Origin: Pseudomonas fulva NBRC 16637 = DSM 17717
GTDB lineage: Bacteria > Pseudomonadota > Gammaproteobacteria > Pseudomonadales > Pseudomonadaceae
Length of the DNA: 64,000 bases
NCBI RefSeq assembly: GCF_000730565.1
Contig: NZ_BBIQ01000008.1
Span: 124,001-188,000, forward strand
Reading direction: 5' to 3'
A program made the translations under genes and the position numbers. How positions within the stretch are numbered: the first letter of the stretch is position 1; every line of letters starts with the position of its first letter. Below are positions 46,772 through 57,826 of this stretch, piece after piece. Under the pieces are notes generated by a model that was given only the letters and a program-made list of their open reading frames with translations, was not told the DNA's origin and did no database searches.

Positions 46772-47986
46772 TTAGTGGGCGGCCCACTCGATCTTGGAGA
46801 TGTCGACGCCGTCTTTGTACATGTCCCAAAGTGGGGACAGTTCACGCAGCTTGTTCACGGCCTCGCAGACTTTCTGCGCGGCGTAATCAACCTCTTCCTC
46901 GGTGGTGAAGCGGCCGAAGGAGAAGCGGATGGAGCTGTGCGCCAGCTCGTCGTTACGGCCCAGTGCACGCAGCACGTAGGACGGCTCGAGCGAGGCGGAG
47001 GTGCAAGCCGAACCGGACGAGACGGCGATGTCCTTGAGCGACATCAGCAGCGATTCGCCCTCGACGTAGTTGAAGCTCAGGTTCAGGTTGTGCGGCACGC
47101 GAGCAGTCAGGCTACCGTTGACGTACAGTTCTTCGAGGCTGGATACCTGCTTGAAGAAGCGGTCGCTCAAGGCTTTGATGCGTGCGTTTTCAGCCGCCAT
47201 GTCCTGCTTGGCAATGGCGAATGCTTCGCCCATGCCGACAATCTGGTGCGTCGGCAGCGTACCCGAACGCATGCCGCGTTCGTGACCACCGCCGTGCATG
47301 GCTGCCTCGAGGCGTACCCGCGGCTTGCGGCTGACATACAGCGCGCCGATCCCTTTGGGGCCATAAACCTTGTGCGCGGAGAACGACATCAGATCGACCT
47401 TGAGCTGCTGCAGATCGATTTCGACCTTGCCGGCAGACTGGGCGGCATCGACGTGGAACAGCACGCCGCGCGAACGGGTCAGTTCACCGATGGCGGCAAT
47501 GTCGTTGATCGAGCCGACTTCGTTGTTCACGTGCATCAGCGAGACCAGGATGGTGTCGTCACGCAGGACCGCCTCGACCATGGCCGGGGTGACGATGCCG
47601 TCTTCGCCCGGTTCCAGGTAGGTGACTTCGAACCCCTCACGCTCCAGCTGGCGAGCGGTATCGAGGACCGCCTTGTGCTCGATCTTGGAGGTGATGATGT
47701 GCTTGCCCTTGGTCTGATAGAAGTGCGCAACACCCTTCAGGGCCAGGTTGTCGGACTCGGTGGCACCGCTGGTCCAGACGATTTCGCGCGGGTCGGCATT
47801 GATCAGCTCGGCGACCTGACGGCGACCGTTCTCGACCGCTTCTTCGGCTTTCCAGCCAAAGACGTGGGAGCGCGAAGCCGGGTTACCGAAGTTACCGTCA
47901 GCCGTCAGGCATTCGGCCATCTTCTGGGCTACGCGTGGGTCGACCGGGGTGGTCGCGGAGTAATCGAGGTAGATCGGCAACTTCAT
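46772..47986 (-). CDS. iscS: Cysteine desulfurase IscS
   Basis: A 404-residue PLP enzyme that mobilises sulfur from cysteine for clusters, thiouridines and cofactors. The PLP lysine is K206 ([10 protein letters not shown]); the active-site cysteine is C328 ([10 protein letters not shown]) in the mobile loop. Class-1 desulfurase by loop sequence. AGGAGAG precedes the ATG. Second gene of the operon, 45 bases after iscR. Confidence 0.98.
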   Translation of the reverse strand: MKLPIYLDYSATTPVDPRVAQKMAECLTADGNFGNPASRSHVFGWKAEEAVENGRRQVAELINADPREIVWTSGATESDNLALKGVAHFYQTKGKHIITSKIEHKAVLDTARQLEREGFEVTYLEPGEDGIVTPAMVEAVLRDDTILVSLMHVNNEVGSINDIAAIGELTRSRGVLFHVDAAQSAGKVEIDLQQLKVDLMSFSAHKVYGPKGIGALYVSRKPRVRLEAAMHGGGHERGMRSGTLPTHQIVGMGEAFAIAKQDMAAENARIKALSDRFFKQVSSLEELYVNGSLTARVPHNLNLSFNYVEGESLLMSLKDIAVSSGSACTSASLEPSYVLRALGRNDELAHSSIRFSFGRFTTEEEVDYAAQKVCEAVNKLRELSPLWDMYKDGVDISKIEWAAH

Positions 47987-48031
47987 TTTTCTCTCCTATC
48001 AGGCGGTGGCGTCGCTCGTCGTCCCGAAGGA

Positions 48032-48523
48032 TCAATCGACGGCGGACGTCTCAATCTTGTCCAGCGGGGCAGACAGACCAGCGACGCGGCGCAGGTCCTG
48101 ACGCTGAGCGACTTCCTGCACCTCACGGCGCATGACGAGGTCGGCCAGACTGATGCCACTGAGGAACTCGTGAATCTGCTGACTGAGGTCGCACCACAAG
48201 TGGTGGGTCAGGCAGGTATCACCGGCATGGCAGTCCCCAAGCCCCTGGCAACGGGTCGCATCGACCGATTCGTTGACCGCATCGATGACCTGGGCGACCT
48301 GGATGGTCTCCATGCCGCGCGACAGCTGATAACCGCCACCGGGGCCGCGAACGCTGGAAACCAGGCTGCTGCGGCGCAGCTTGGCGAACAGCTGTTCCAG
48401 ATAAGAAAGGGATATGCCCTGGCGCTCGGAGATGTCGGCCAAAGACACCGGCCCATGCTGCGCGTGCAACGCCAGGTCGAGCATGGCAGTCACGGCGTAT
48501 CGGCCTTTGGTAGTCAGTCGCAT
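48032..48523 (-). CDS. iscR: Fe-S responsive transcriptional regulator IscR
   Basis: A 163-residue Rrf2-family repressor. The winged HTH occupies residues 1-65 ([30 protein letters not shown]), and the cluster ligands C92, C98, C104 and H107 are in place. The holo form represses the isc operon; the apo form activates other genes. First gene of the operon, with IscR-type sites in its own promoter (48561-48618). Confidence 0.97.
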   Translation of the reverse strand: MRLTTKGRYAVTAMLDLALHAQHGPVSLADISERQGISLSYLEQLFAKLRRSSLVSSVRGPGGGYQLSRGMETIQVAQVIDAVNESVDATRCQGLGDCHAGDTCLTHHLWCDLSQQIHEFLSGISLADLVMRREVQEVAQRQDLRRVAGLSAPLDKIETSAVD

Positions 48524-48560
48524 GGCTATTGGGTACCACGGGAGTTACGGGATGTGTGCA

Positions 48561-48618
48561 AGTATGCGATTCCCGAGCATTTAAGTCAACTATTAGACCT
48601 AGTGCCTTAGTCGGGTTT
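48561..48618 (-). promoter_or_regulatory. isc promoter with two IscR-type sites
   Basis: On the minus strand, -35 TTGACT (48589-48584) and -10 CATACT (48566-48561) are 17 bases apart. The sequence ATAGTTGACTTAAATGCTCGGGAAT (48593-48569) overlaps the -35 and fits the type-1 IscR consensus ATASYYGACTRWWWYAGTCRRSTAT well; a second, weaker match lies just upstream at 48594-48618 (CCCGACTAAGGCACTAGG core). This arrangement mirrors the autoregulated promoter of Escherichia coli iscR. Confidence 0.75.
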
Positions 48619-48705
48619 GCATGAGGGGAGGCGGCCGCGATTGTAGCAGACACGGGGGCGATAGCACATGCCCCCATGCCAGAACCCGCGCCTGACGCGG
48701 CGGGA

Positions 48706-49491
48706 TCAATGCGGCTGGATGTCGCGCTTGGCCAACTGCGCCTGTTTGGTGAAGTCATCTTCAGGCAGCGCAGGCAGCTCCTTGGCGCAATAGTCACTGC
48801 CCATCCGCGTCAACGCCCCGCACATGCCTTCCAGGCGCTCATCAACGGCCTGCAGATGGTCAAGCATCTGGCCAATGGCGCGGGCGACCGGGTCGGGCAT
48901 GTCGCCACTGACCCCATAGGCATCAAAACCGATCTTCTCGGCCATGGCCTTGCGCCGCGCCTCGACATCGCCCTGCTCGTCCTTGACGATGATGCGCCCG
49001 GGGATGCCAACAGCCGTGGCGCCGGCTGGCACCGCCTTGGTCACCACCGCATTGGAACCGATCTTGGCCCCGGCCCCTACGGTAAACGGCCCCAGCACCT
49101 TCGCACCCGCACCGACCACTACGCCGTCCTCCAGCGTTGGGTGACGCTTGCCTTTATTCCAGCTGGTACCGCCCAGGGTTACGCCTTGGTAGAGCGTCAC
49201 GTCGTCACCAATCTCGGCGGTTTCGCCAATGACGATGCCCATGCCATGGTCGATGAAGAACCGCCGCCCTATCGTGGCGCCCGGGTGAATCTCGATACCG
49301 GTCAGCCAGCGACCGAAGTTGGACACCAGCCGCGCCAGCCACTTGAAGTCTCGCCGCCACAGGGCATTACCCAACCGGTGCAGCCATATGGCATGCATCC
49401 CGGGGTAGCAGGTCAGCACTTCGAACGCGTTGCGCGCCGCTGGATCACGGTGGAACACACTTTGAATATCTTCACGCAGACGTTCCAGCAT
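48706..49491 (-). CDS. cysE: Serine O-acetyltransferase
   Basis: A 261-residue enzyme of cysteine synthesis, joining acetyl-CoA to serine. The N-terminal helical domain ([20 protein letters not shown]) is followed by the left-handed beta helix with hexapeptide repeats and the active-site region [18 protein letters not shown]. Located directly upstream of iscR in the minus-strand order, logical because cysteine is the sulfur source for IscS. trmJ stops three bases before its start. Confidence 0.95.
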   Translation of the reverse strand: MLERLREDIQSVFHRDPAARNAFEVLTCYPGMHAIWLHRLGNALWRRDFKWLARLVSNFGRWLTGIEIHPGATIGRRFFIDHGMGIVIGETAEIGDDVTLYQGVTLGGTSWNKGKRHPTLEDGVVVGAGAKVLGPFTVGAGAKIGSNAVVTKAVPAGATAVGIPGRIIVKDEQGDVEARRKAMAEKIGFDAYGVSGDMPDPVARAIGQMLDHLQAVDERLEGMCGALTRMGSDYCAKELPALPEDDFTKQAQLAKRDIQPH

Positions 49492-49494
49492 CTG

Positions 49495-50250
49495 TCAGTC
49501 CTTCCGTTTATGCGGCTCACCCCGGACCACCTTCTGGGTCTCGGTAAGAATGCCGCGCAAAATGCTCATTTCCGTACGCTCCACTGCCACCCGACCGTAA
49601 AGCCTGCGAAGACGCGGCATCAGGTGCTTGGGCTTTTCGGGATCAAGGAAACCAATGTCGACCAGGGTTTTTTCCAGATGGTCGTAGAACAGCTCCATCT
49701 CGTCCATCGTGGCCAAGGCGTCGGCGTCAGCCTTCTCAACCTGGGCAGGCGAGCGGTCGTTCGCCAGGCTGGCCATGCGCACTTCATAGGCCAGTACCTG
49801 AACAGCCGCAGCCAGGTTCAGCGAACTGAAGTCGGGATTGGAGGGGATGTGTACGTGGAAGTGACATCGCTGCAACTCTTCATTGGTCAGCCCGGCATGC
49901 TCGCGCCCGAACACCAAGGCGATCTGCTCGCCCCCGTCGGCATGCTGCACGGCCTTGTCGCCGCATTCACGTGGGCCGATAAGAGGCCATGGAATGCTGC
50001 GCTCACGGGCACTGGTGCCCATCACCAGATTGCAGCCGATCAATGCCTGCTCCAAGCTGTCGACGACGATGGCGTTACCCAGCACATCGTCCGCGCCCGA
50101 GGCGCGCGCGCTGGCCTCGTCGGCAGGAAACTGCTTTGGCTGCACCAGCACCAGACGCGACAGGCCCATGTTCTTCATGGCGCGAGCAGCGCCGCCGATG
50201 TTGCCGGGGTGGCTGGTGTTGACCAGAACGACACGAATATTCTGCAGCAA
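49495..50250 (-). CDS. trmJ: tRNA (cytidine/uridine-2'-O-)-methyltransferase TrmJ
   Basis: A 251-residue SPOUT-class methyltransferase modifying position 32 of several tRNAs. The N-terminal RVVLVNTSHPGNIGGAARAMKNMG is diagnostic of the TrmJ/TrmH superfamily, and the knot region includes ALVFGREHAGLTNEEL and IPSNPDFSSLNLAAAVQV. A TrmJ-specific C-terminal dimerisation helix follows. Divergent from suhB with a 150-base spacer. Confidence 0.95.
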   Translation of the reverse strand: MLQNIRVVLVNTSHPGNIGGAARAMKNMGLSRLVLVQPKQFPADEASARASGADDVLGNAIVVDSLEQALIGCNLVMGTSARERSIPWPLIGPRECGDKAVQHADGGEQIALVFGREHAGLTNEELQRCHFHVHIPSNPDFSSLNLAAAVQVLAYEVRMASLANDRSPAQVEKADADALATMDEMELFYDHLEKTLVDIGFLDPEKPKHLMPRLRRLYGRVAVERTEMSILRGILTETQKVVRGEPHKRKD

Positions 50251-50355
50251 GGTCTCGTGCTCACAGTGGCGGAAATCAGGGCCTGGAATCTTACAGAACC
50301 GACAGGCGTAACGCCACGCACGCGAATGCGCCCTTCTGCCGCCACAATTTTCTGT

Positions 50356-50361
50356 TAGAAT
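50356..50361 (+). promoter_or_regulatory. Possible -10 element of suhB
   Basis: TAGAAT at 50356-50361 lies about 40 bases before the suhB ATG in an AT-rich stretch; a matching -35 (TTCTGC about 16 bases upstream) is poor. A promoter is needed here because trmJ is divergent. Confidence 0.35.
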
Positions 50362-50400
50362 GTTCGGCTTTCTTCTTTAACATCTCCAGGTGACCCGCCC

Positions 50401-51219
50401 ATGCAGCCTATGCTGAATATCGCCCTGCGCGCCGCTCGCAGCGCCAGTGAACTGATCTTCCGCTCCATCGAACGCCTGGATAGCATCAAGGTCGATGAGA
50501 AAGAGGCCAAGGACTACGTTTCCGAAGTCGATCGCGCTGCCGAGCAGAGCATCGTCAATGCCCTGCGCAAGGCCTACCCGAACCACTCCATCCTGGGCGA
50601 AGAAACTGGCCTGCACGCCGGCTCCGGCGAAGAAGGCAAGGATTACCTGTGGGTCATCGACCCGCTGGACGGCACCACCAACTTCCTGCGTGGCATTCCT
50701 CACTTCGCCGTCAGCATTGCCTGTAAATACCGTGGTCGCCTGGAGCACGCCGTGATCGTCGACCCGGTTCGCCAGGAAGAGTTTACTGCCAGCCGTGGCC
50801 GTGGCGCTCAACTGAACGGCCGCCGCCTGCGCGTCAGCTCGCGCACCAGCCTGGACGGCGCCCTGCTGGGCACTGGCTTCCCCTTCCGCGATAACCAGAT
50901 GGCCGACCTGGACAATTACCTGGGCATGTTCCGCAGCCTGGTAGGCCAGACCGCCGGCATCCGCCGCGCTGGCGCGGCGAGCCTGGACCTGGCCTATGTG
51001 GCCGCAGGTCGTTTCGATGCATTCTGGGAGTCGGGCCTGTCCGAATGGGACATGGCCGCAGGCGTGCTGCTGATTCAGGAAGCAGGCGGCTTGGTGAGCG
51101 ACTTCAATGGCGGCCATGACTTCCTCGACAAAGGCCACATCGTCGCCGGCAACATCAAGTGCTTCAAGGCGGTACTGACCGCCATCCAACCGCACCTGCC
51201 TGAAAGCATGAAGCGTTGA
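50401..51219 (+). CDS. suhB: Inositol-1-monophosphatase SuhB
   Basis: A 272-residue Mg-dependent phosphatase. Metal-site motifs are VIDPLDGTTNF and the C-terminal WDMAAGVLLIQEAGG. In Escherichia coli SuhB also acts in rRNA antitermination complexes, and in Pseudomonas it influences virulence gene control, independent of phosphatase activity. Length and start are standard, with CCAGGTGACC upstream. Followed by a strong terminator. Confidence 0.95.
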   Translation: MQPMLNIALRAARSASELIFRSIERLDSIKVDEKEAKDYVSEVDRAAEQSIVNALRKAYPNHSILGEETGLHAGSGEEGKDYLWVIDPLDGTTNFLRGIPHFAVSIACKYRGRLEHAVIVDPVRQEEFTASRGRGAQLNGRRLRVSSRTSLDGALLGTGFPFRDNQMADLDNYLGMFRSLVGQTAGIRRAGAASLDLAYVAAGRFDAFWESGLSEWDMAAGVLLIQEAGGLVSDFNGGHDFLDKGHIVAGNIKCFKAVLTAIQPHLPESMKR

Positions 51220-51242
51220 GCATTTGATTGCAGGAAAACAAA

Positions 51243-51265
51243 AGCACCCCTCGGGGTGCTTTTTT
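51243..51265 (+). terminator. Intrinsic terminator of suhB
   Basis: AGCACCC (51243-51249) pairs with GGGTGCT (51254-51260) around CTCG, followed by TTTTTT (51260-51265). Confidence 0.9.
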
Positions 51266-51322
51266 CATGCCTGCCAGCCCTGCATCACCGGCGTCGGCAC
51301 AGGGCCAACGCCGGCAGCAGCA

Positions 51323-51865
51323 TCACTGACCGGCGTCGCTGAGAATCAGCTTGCCGTTCTTGTCCACTGGGATGGTAGAGCCTGGCTCACGGTTCATCTT
51401 CACCTGGCCGACCTGATCGCCAATGGTGTACTTGACGTTGTAGCCCACCACTTTTTCACTGATGTCGTTGACCGTGTTGCAGCGGGTCTGGGTCGTGGTA
51501 TAGGTGTCACGCTGCTGCATGCCCTCCTGCACCTTGTTGCCAGCATACCCACCACCCACCGCACCGGCCACGGTCGCGATCTTCTTGCCGGTGCCGCCGC
51601 CGATCTGGTTGCCCAACAGGCCACCGGCCAGCGCGCCGACCACAGTGCCGGCGATCTGATGCTGATCCTTGACTGGCGCCTGGCGAGTGACGGTTACGTC
51701 CTTGCACACTTCGCGCGGGGTCTTGATCTGCTGCTTGATCGGCTGCACGTCGGTGACCTGAGCATATTCAGGTCCTTTGTTCACCAAGCTGTAGGTCGCC
51801 ACAGCACCTCCGGCAGTGACACCGACAGCACCTAGCACCGCACCCACCAGCATTGATTTATTCAC
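51323..51865 (-). CDS. Glycine-zipper 2TM envelope protein
   Basis: A 180-residue protein with an N-terminal hydrophobic segment (SMLVGAVLGAVGVTAGGAVATY) without a lipobox, and a glycine-zipper hairpin (AGTVVGALAGGLLGNQIGGGTG and ATVAGAVGGGYAGNKVQEGM) as in the SlyB/Rick-17kDa family. Such proteins sit in or near the outer membrane; function is poorly defined. The start is GTG 51865, with a perfect AGGAGG at 51871-51876; the frame continues 34 codons upstream through the secF terminator and is ignored. Confidence 0.85.
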   Translation of the reverse strand: MNKSMLVGAVLGAVGVTAGGAVATYSLVNKGPEYAQVTDVQPIKQQIKTPREVCKDVTVTRQAPVKDQHQIAGTVVGALAGGLLGNQIGGGTGKKIATVAGAVGGGYAGNKVQEGMQQRDTYTTTQTRCNTVNDISEKVVGYNVKYTIGDQVGQVKMNREPGSTIPVDKNGKLILSDAGQ

Positions 51866-51921
51866 GTGAACCTCCTGATCGTACATACGGGACTTGGCCC
51901 GCTTTCTCCTTGCCTTGGAGC

Positions 51922-51954
51922 AAAAAAAAGGGCGCGAGTTCAACACTCGCGCCC
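51922..51954 (-). terminator. Intrinsic terminator of the secDF transcript
   Basis: On the minus strand GGGCGCGAGT (51954-51945) pairs with ACTCGCGCCC (51939-51930) around GTTGA, followed by a run of eight T. It lies 30 bases after the secF stop. Confidence 0.9.
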
Positions 51955-51983
51955 TCTCGTCCGCCAAGCGGAGCGTCAGTCGG

Positions 51984-52892
51984 TCACGGACGGTCGTCCA
52001 CGCCCTCGGTCTTTGCCGGCGGAATCAGGTCTTCGCTGTTCAGGTTCAGCCAGATCAGCACCACGTTGGCGATGTAGATCGACGAGTAGGTACCGGCCAT
52101 CACGCCGATGAACAGGGCCAGCGAGAAGCCGAACAGGTTGTCACCGCCGAAGAACAGCAAGGCGGCAATAGCCAGCAAGGTAGACACCGAAGTCGCCACG
52201 GTACGCAGCAACGTCTGGGTGGTGGAGACGTTGATGTTTTCGATCAAGGACGCCTTGCGCATGACCCGGAAGTTCTCACGCACCCGGTCGAACACGACGA
52301 TGGTGTCATTGAGCGAGTAGCCGATGATGGCCAGCACCGCCGCCAGCACCGTCAGGTCGAAGGTGATCTGGAAGAACGACAAGATGCCCAGTGTCACGAT
52401 CACGTCGTGGATCAGCGAGATGATGGCGCCTACTGCGAATTTCCACTGGAAGCGGAACGCCAGGTAGATAAGGATGCCACCCAGCGCCAGGAGCATGCCC
52501 ATGCCGCCCTGGTCACGCAGCTCTTCACCCACCTGCGGGCCGACGAACTCGACACGCTTGACGGTGGCTGGGTTGTCACCGCCGGCCTTCTGCAAGGCTG
52601 CGGCGACCTTGTTGCCCAGCTGTGGGTCATCACCCGGCATGCGCACCAGCAGGTCGGTGGTGGCACCGAAGCTCTGCACCACTGCCTCGTGGAAACCCGA
52701 GTCGACCAACTCGGCCCGTACCGCCTTGAGATCGGCCGGGCGCTCGTAGGTCAGCTCGATCAGCGTGCCGCCAGTGAAGTCCAGGCCAAAGTTCAGGCCC
52801 TTTTGCCACCAGCTGAACAAGGCCAGCACGGTGAGCAGTACGGTGACGCCGAAGGCGACATTGCGTACACCCATGAAATTGATGGTTTTCAT
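51984..52892 (-). CDS. secF: Protein translocase subunit SecF
   Basis: A 302-residue inner-membrane protein with six helices, partner of SecD in proton-driven completion of export. FGLDFTGGTLIEL at the N-terminus and the VVFDRVRENFR and IGVMAGTYSSIYIANV regions are diagnostic. The ATG at 52892 (MKTINFMGVRNV) is used; the frame runs 15 residues further upstream. secD ends ten bases before it. Confidence 0.96.
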   Translation of the reverse strand: MKTINFMGVRNVAFGVTVLLTVLALFSWWQKGLNFGLDFTGGTLIELTYERPADLKAVRAELVDSGFHEAVVQSFGATTDLLVRMPGDDPQLGNKVAAALQKAGGDNPATVKRVEFVGPQVGEELRDQGGMGMLLALGGILIYLAFRFQWKFAVGAIISLIHDVIVTLGILSFFQITFDLTVLAAVLAIIGYSLNDTIVVFDRVRENFRVMRKASLIENINVSTTQTLLRTVATSVSTLLAIAALLFFGGDNLFGFSLALFIGVMAGTYSSIYIANVVLIWLNLNSEDLIPPAKTEGVDDRP

Positions 52893-52902
52893 CGCAGCTC
52901 CC

Positions 52903-54765
52903 TCAAACCCACAGCTTCTTGATGTCACGCCCGCCACAGGTCAGGTTGACCAGGGCACGGGTGACCATCACAGCAGTGAACATCGACGTGAAAATCCCGA
53001 GGGACATGGTGACCGCAAAGCCTTTGACCGGCCCGGTGCCCATGGCAAACAGGATGCCGCCCACGAGCAAGGTAGTCAGGTTGGCATCGACGATGGCCGA
53101 ATAGGCGCGGTTGAAGCCTTCATGAATAGCGCGCTGAACAGACATGCCTGCAGCCAGCTCTTCACGGATTCGAGAGAAGATAAGCACGTTGGCATCCACC
53201 GCCATGCCCATGGTGAGCACGATACCCGCGATGCCTGGCAATGTCAGCGTAGCGCCCAGCAAGGACATCAACGCCAGCAGCAACACCATGTTGCCGGCGA
53301 GGGCGATAGTGGCCAGCACACCGAAGGCCCGGTAGATCGCAATGATGAACAGCGAGACGAACAGCATACCCCACAGCGAGGCGTCGATGCCCTTGGTGAT
53401 GTTGTCGGCACCCAGGCTTGGGCCGATGGTACGTTCTTCAGCGAAGTACATCGGTGCAGCCAGGCCGCCGGCACGCAGGAGCAGGGCCAGTTCAGACGAT
53501 TCGCCCTGGCCGTTCAGCCCGGTGATACGGAACTGGCTACCCAGCGGCGACTGGATGGTCGCCAGGCTGATGATCTTCTTCTCTTCCTGGAAGCTCTGGA
53601 CCGCAACGTCCTTCTCGACGCCATCGACCGTCTGCTTCACGTAGCGGGTGACAGGCTTCTGCTCGATGAAGATCACCGCCATGCTGCGACCAACGTTGCT
53701 GCGCGTCGCGCGGCTCATCAGTTCGCCGCCATGCCCGTCCAGACGAATGTTCACCTGCGGGCGGCCATGCTCGTCGAAGCTGGCCTGGGCGTCGGTCACT
53801 TGGTCACCGGTGATGATCAGGCCACGCTCGACGGGCGCCGAACGCCCCCCTTCACGGAACTCGAACACTTCGGTGGTGGCTTTGGACGCGCCCGGCTCGG
53901 CACCGAAACGGAACTCCAGGTTGGCCGTCTTGCCCAGAATACGCTTGGCTTCGGCAGTGTCCTGCACACCCGGCAGCTCGACCACGATGCGGTTGGCGCC
54001 CTGGCGCTGCACCAGCGGCTCGGCGACACCCAGCTCGTTGACACGGTTACGCACGGTGGTGAGGTTCTGCTTGATCGAGTATTCGCGAATCTCGGCCACT
54101 TTCGCCTGAGACAGCGCCAGACGCAGCACGGCGAGGTCATTGCGCTCGGTGGTGGTCAGGTCGAAATCGTTGAAATTCTTGCGGATCAGGGCACGTGCCT
54201 GTTCGCGCGTAGCGTTGTCAGCAAAGCCGAGCATGATGCCACCGTCCTGCTGCGGCAGGCTGCGGTAGCGGACCCGCTCCTTGCGCAGCAAGGTCTTGAC
54301 CTCGCCTTCGTAGACTTTCATGCGGGCGCTCATGGCCTTGTCCATGTCCACTTCCAGCAAGAAGTGCACGCCACCGGACAGGTCCAGGCCCAGCTTCATG
54401 GGGCTGGCACCCAGGTTGCGCAACCACTGCGGGGTGGTTTGTGCCAGGTTCAGCGCCACGACATAGTCATCGCCCAGCGCCTTGCGCACCACATCCTTGG
54501 CGGGCAGCTGGTCTTCCTGATTGGTCAGACGAATCAGGCCACTGCCCTTCTCACCCAGGCTCACGCCTTTGACTGCGATGTTTGCATCGACCAGCGCCTT
54601 GCTGACGCGATCGAGATCGGCCTGGTTGACCTGCAGCGCCGAGCTGGCACCGCTGATCTGCACGGCCGGGTCATCCGGGTAGAGGTTGGGAGCGGAATAA
54701 ATGAAACCGATCGCCAGTACCAGCAGGATCAGTGCGTATTTCCACAGAGGGTATTTGTTCAGCAT
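52903..54765 (-). CDS. secD: Protein translocase subunit SecD
   Basis: A 620-residue inner-membrane protein with six helices and a large periplasmic P1 domain. The N-terminus (MLNKYPLWKYALILLVLAIG) and the helix-4 region with GMAVDANVLIFSRIREEL are conserved. I start at ATG 54765; a GTG immediately before it is also possible, and neither has a strong Shine-Dalgarno sequence. A perfect hairpin (54786-54806) lies between it and yajC. Confidence 0.96.
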   Translation of the reverse strand: MLNKYPLWKYALILLVLAIGFIYSAPNLYPDDPAVQISGASSALQVNQADLDRVSKALVDANIAVKGVSLGEKGSGLIRLTNQEDQLPAKDVVRKALGDDYVVALNLAQTTPQWLRNLGASPMKLGLDLSGGVHFLLEVDMDKAMSARMKVYEGEVKTLLRKERVRYRSLPQQDGGIMLGFADNATREQARALIRKNFNDFDLTTTERNDLAVLRLALSQAKVAEIREYSIKQNLTTVRNRVNELGVAEPLVQRQGANRIVVELPGVQDTAEAKRILGKTANLEFRFGAEPGASKATTEVFEFREGGRSAPVERGLIITGDQVTDAQASFDEHGRPQVNIRLDGHGGELMSRATRSNVGRSMAVIFIEQKPVTRYVKQTVDGVEKDVAVQSFQEEKKIISLATIQSPLGSQFRITGLNGQGESSELALLLRAGGLAAPMYFAEERTIGPSLGADNITKGIDASLWGMLFVSLFIIAIYRAFGVLATIALAGNMVLLLALMSLLGATLTLPGIAGIVLTMGMAVDANVLIFSRIREELAAGMSVQRAIHEGFNRAYSAIVDANLTTLLVGGILFAMGTGPVKGFAVTMSLGIFTSMFTAVMVTRALVNLTCGGRDIKKLWV

Positions 54766-54785
54766 CACGCCGCCCGTTCAAGACG

Positions 54786-54806
54786 CGGGGCGCGTTGCGC
54801 GCCCCG
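54786..54806 (-). other. GC-rich hairpin between yajC and secD
   Basis: CGGGGCGCG (54786-54794) pairs perfectly with CGCGCCCCG (54798-54806) around a three-base loop, about 20 bases upstream of secD. No T-run follows on the transcript, so it is not a standard terminator; it may stabilise mRNA or modulate secD translation. Confidence 0.5.
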
Positions 54807-54829
54807 ACTGGAAAAATGAAACCGGTAAC

Positions 54830-55165
54830 TCAGATAGCCTTGAGCGTACCTTTTGGCAGGGTCGCGGCAATGGCGCCCTTCTGGAACTTCAGCTCGACAG
54901 TGTCGGACACTTCCAGCACCACGAAATCATCGGCCACTTTGACGATCTTGCCGGCAATGCCACCGTTGGTGACAACTTCGTCACCTTTCTGCAAGTTGCC
55001 CAGCAGGTTCTTCTGCTCTTTGGCACGTTTGGCCTGTGGACGCCAGATCATCAGGTAGAAGATGACCAGGAAACCGACCAGGAAAATCCACTCGAAGCCA
55101 GTACCGGCAGGGCCGGCGGCGGGGGCTGCAGCGTCCGCGTATGCGGCGGGGATCAAGAAGCTCAT
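54830..55165 (-). CDS. yajC: Preprotein translocase accessory subunit YajC
   Basis: A 111-residue protein with one membrane helix (WIFLVGFLVIFYLMIWRPQ, about residues 29-47) and a conserved cytoplasmic domain (LLGNLQKGDEVVTNGGIAGKI). It copurifies with SecDF. AGGAGTGCACCC gives a good ribosome site. The gene lies between tgt and secD, the usual order in gamma-proteobacteria. Confidence 0.96.
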   Translation of the reverse strand: MSFLIPAAYADAAAPAAGPAGTGFEWIFLVGFLVIFYLMIWRPQAKRAKEQKNLLGNLQKGDEVVTNGGIAGKIVKVADDFVVLEVSDTVELKFQKGAIAATLPKGTLKAI

Positions 55166-55209
55166 GGGTGCACTCCTAATGCGAATATTTTAATAATGGA
55201 TGCAGACAG

Positions 55210-57389
<2,180 letters not shown>

Positions 57390-57456
57390 GATGATGTTCG
57401 GTTCGGCAGGGCCGGGAAGTTTAGCCCAACGAATGAAAATTGACCATGAAAGACGA

Positions 57457-57485
57457 TTGACCGACCGACGGCACCTCTCTATACT
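57457..57485 (+). promoter_or_regulatory. Promoter of tRNA-Leu
   Basis: -35 TTGACC (57457-57462) and -10 TATACT (57480-57485) with 17 bases between, ten bases before the mature tRNA 5' end. A GC-rich discriminator (GCGCGCC) follows the -10, typical of stringently controlled stable RNA promoters. Confidence 0.85.
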
Positions 57486-57494
57486 GCGCGCCAC

Positions 57495-57579
57495 GCCCTG
57501 ATGGCGGAATTGGTAGACGCGGCGGATTCAAAATCCGTTTTCGAAAGGAGTGGGAGTTCGAGTCTCCCTCGGGGCACCA
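57495..57579 (+). tRNA. tRNA-Leu(CAA)
   Basis: An 85-base class II tRNA. Acceptor stem GCCCTGA pairs with TCGGGGC, then A and an encoded CCA. The anticodon stem GCGGA/TCCGT encloses loop TTCAAAA, giving anticodon CAA (reads UUG). A long variable arm (TTTTCGAAAGGAGT) and the T-arm GTTCGAGTC confirm a leucine tRNA. Confidence 0.95.
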
Positions 57580-57587
57580 AATCCGGA

Positions 57588-57619
57588 AAAGCCGACCTTA
57601 AATGGTCGGCTTTTTTTTT
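57588..57619 (+). terminator. Intrinsic terminator of tRNA-Leu
   Basis: AAAGCCGACC (57588-57597) pairs with GGTCGGCTTT (57604-57613) around TTAAAT, followed by a long T-run to 57619. Confidence 0.95.
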
Positions 57620-57826
57620 GCGCCGAAAAAACCATTCAGTGCAGCACATTTGCTTGGCGCCAGCCCATTGATTTGCTGGTGACTGACCATGCAGCAATGC
57701 TATTGGCCAGTGGCCATACCCGCCGCCTACCCTCACTTCGTCGGATAAAAGCCGAACGTATTGCCTAGATGATGGCATTTAGCCATAGTGCGGCTCCTCT
57801 CAATCCCCTCCCCCCTCGTGTGACCA

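Noticed and set aside
46703..48610. 635-codon open frame antisense to iscS and iscR
   Set aside because: Antisense shadow of two genes with all catalytic residues visible.
52765..54819. 684-codon open frame antisense to secD
   Set aside because: Antisense shadow; secD is unambiguous by motifs and context.
57495..57826. tRNA-Leu as an integration site of a mobile island
   Set aside because: No integrase, no visible direct repeat of the tRNA 3' end, and the genes that follow look chromosomal.
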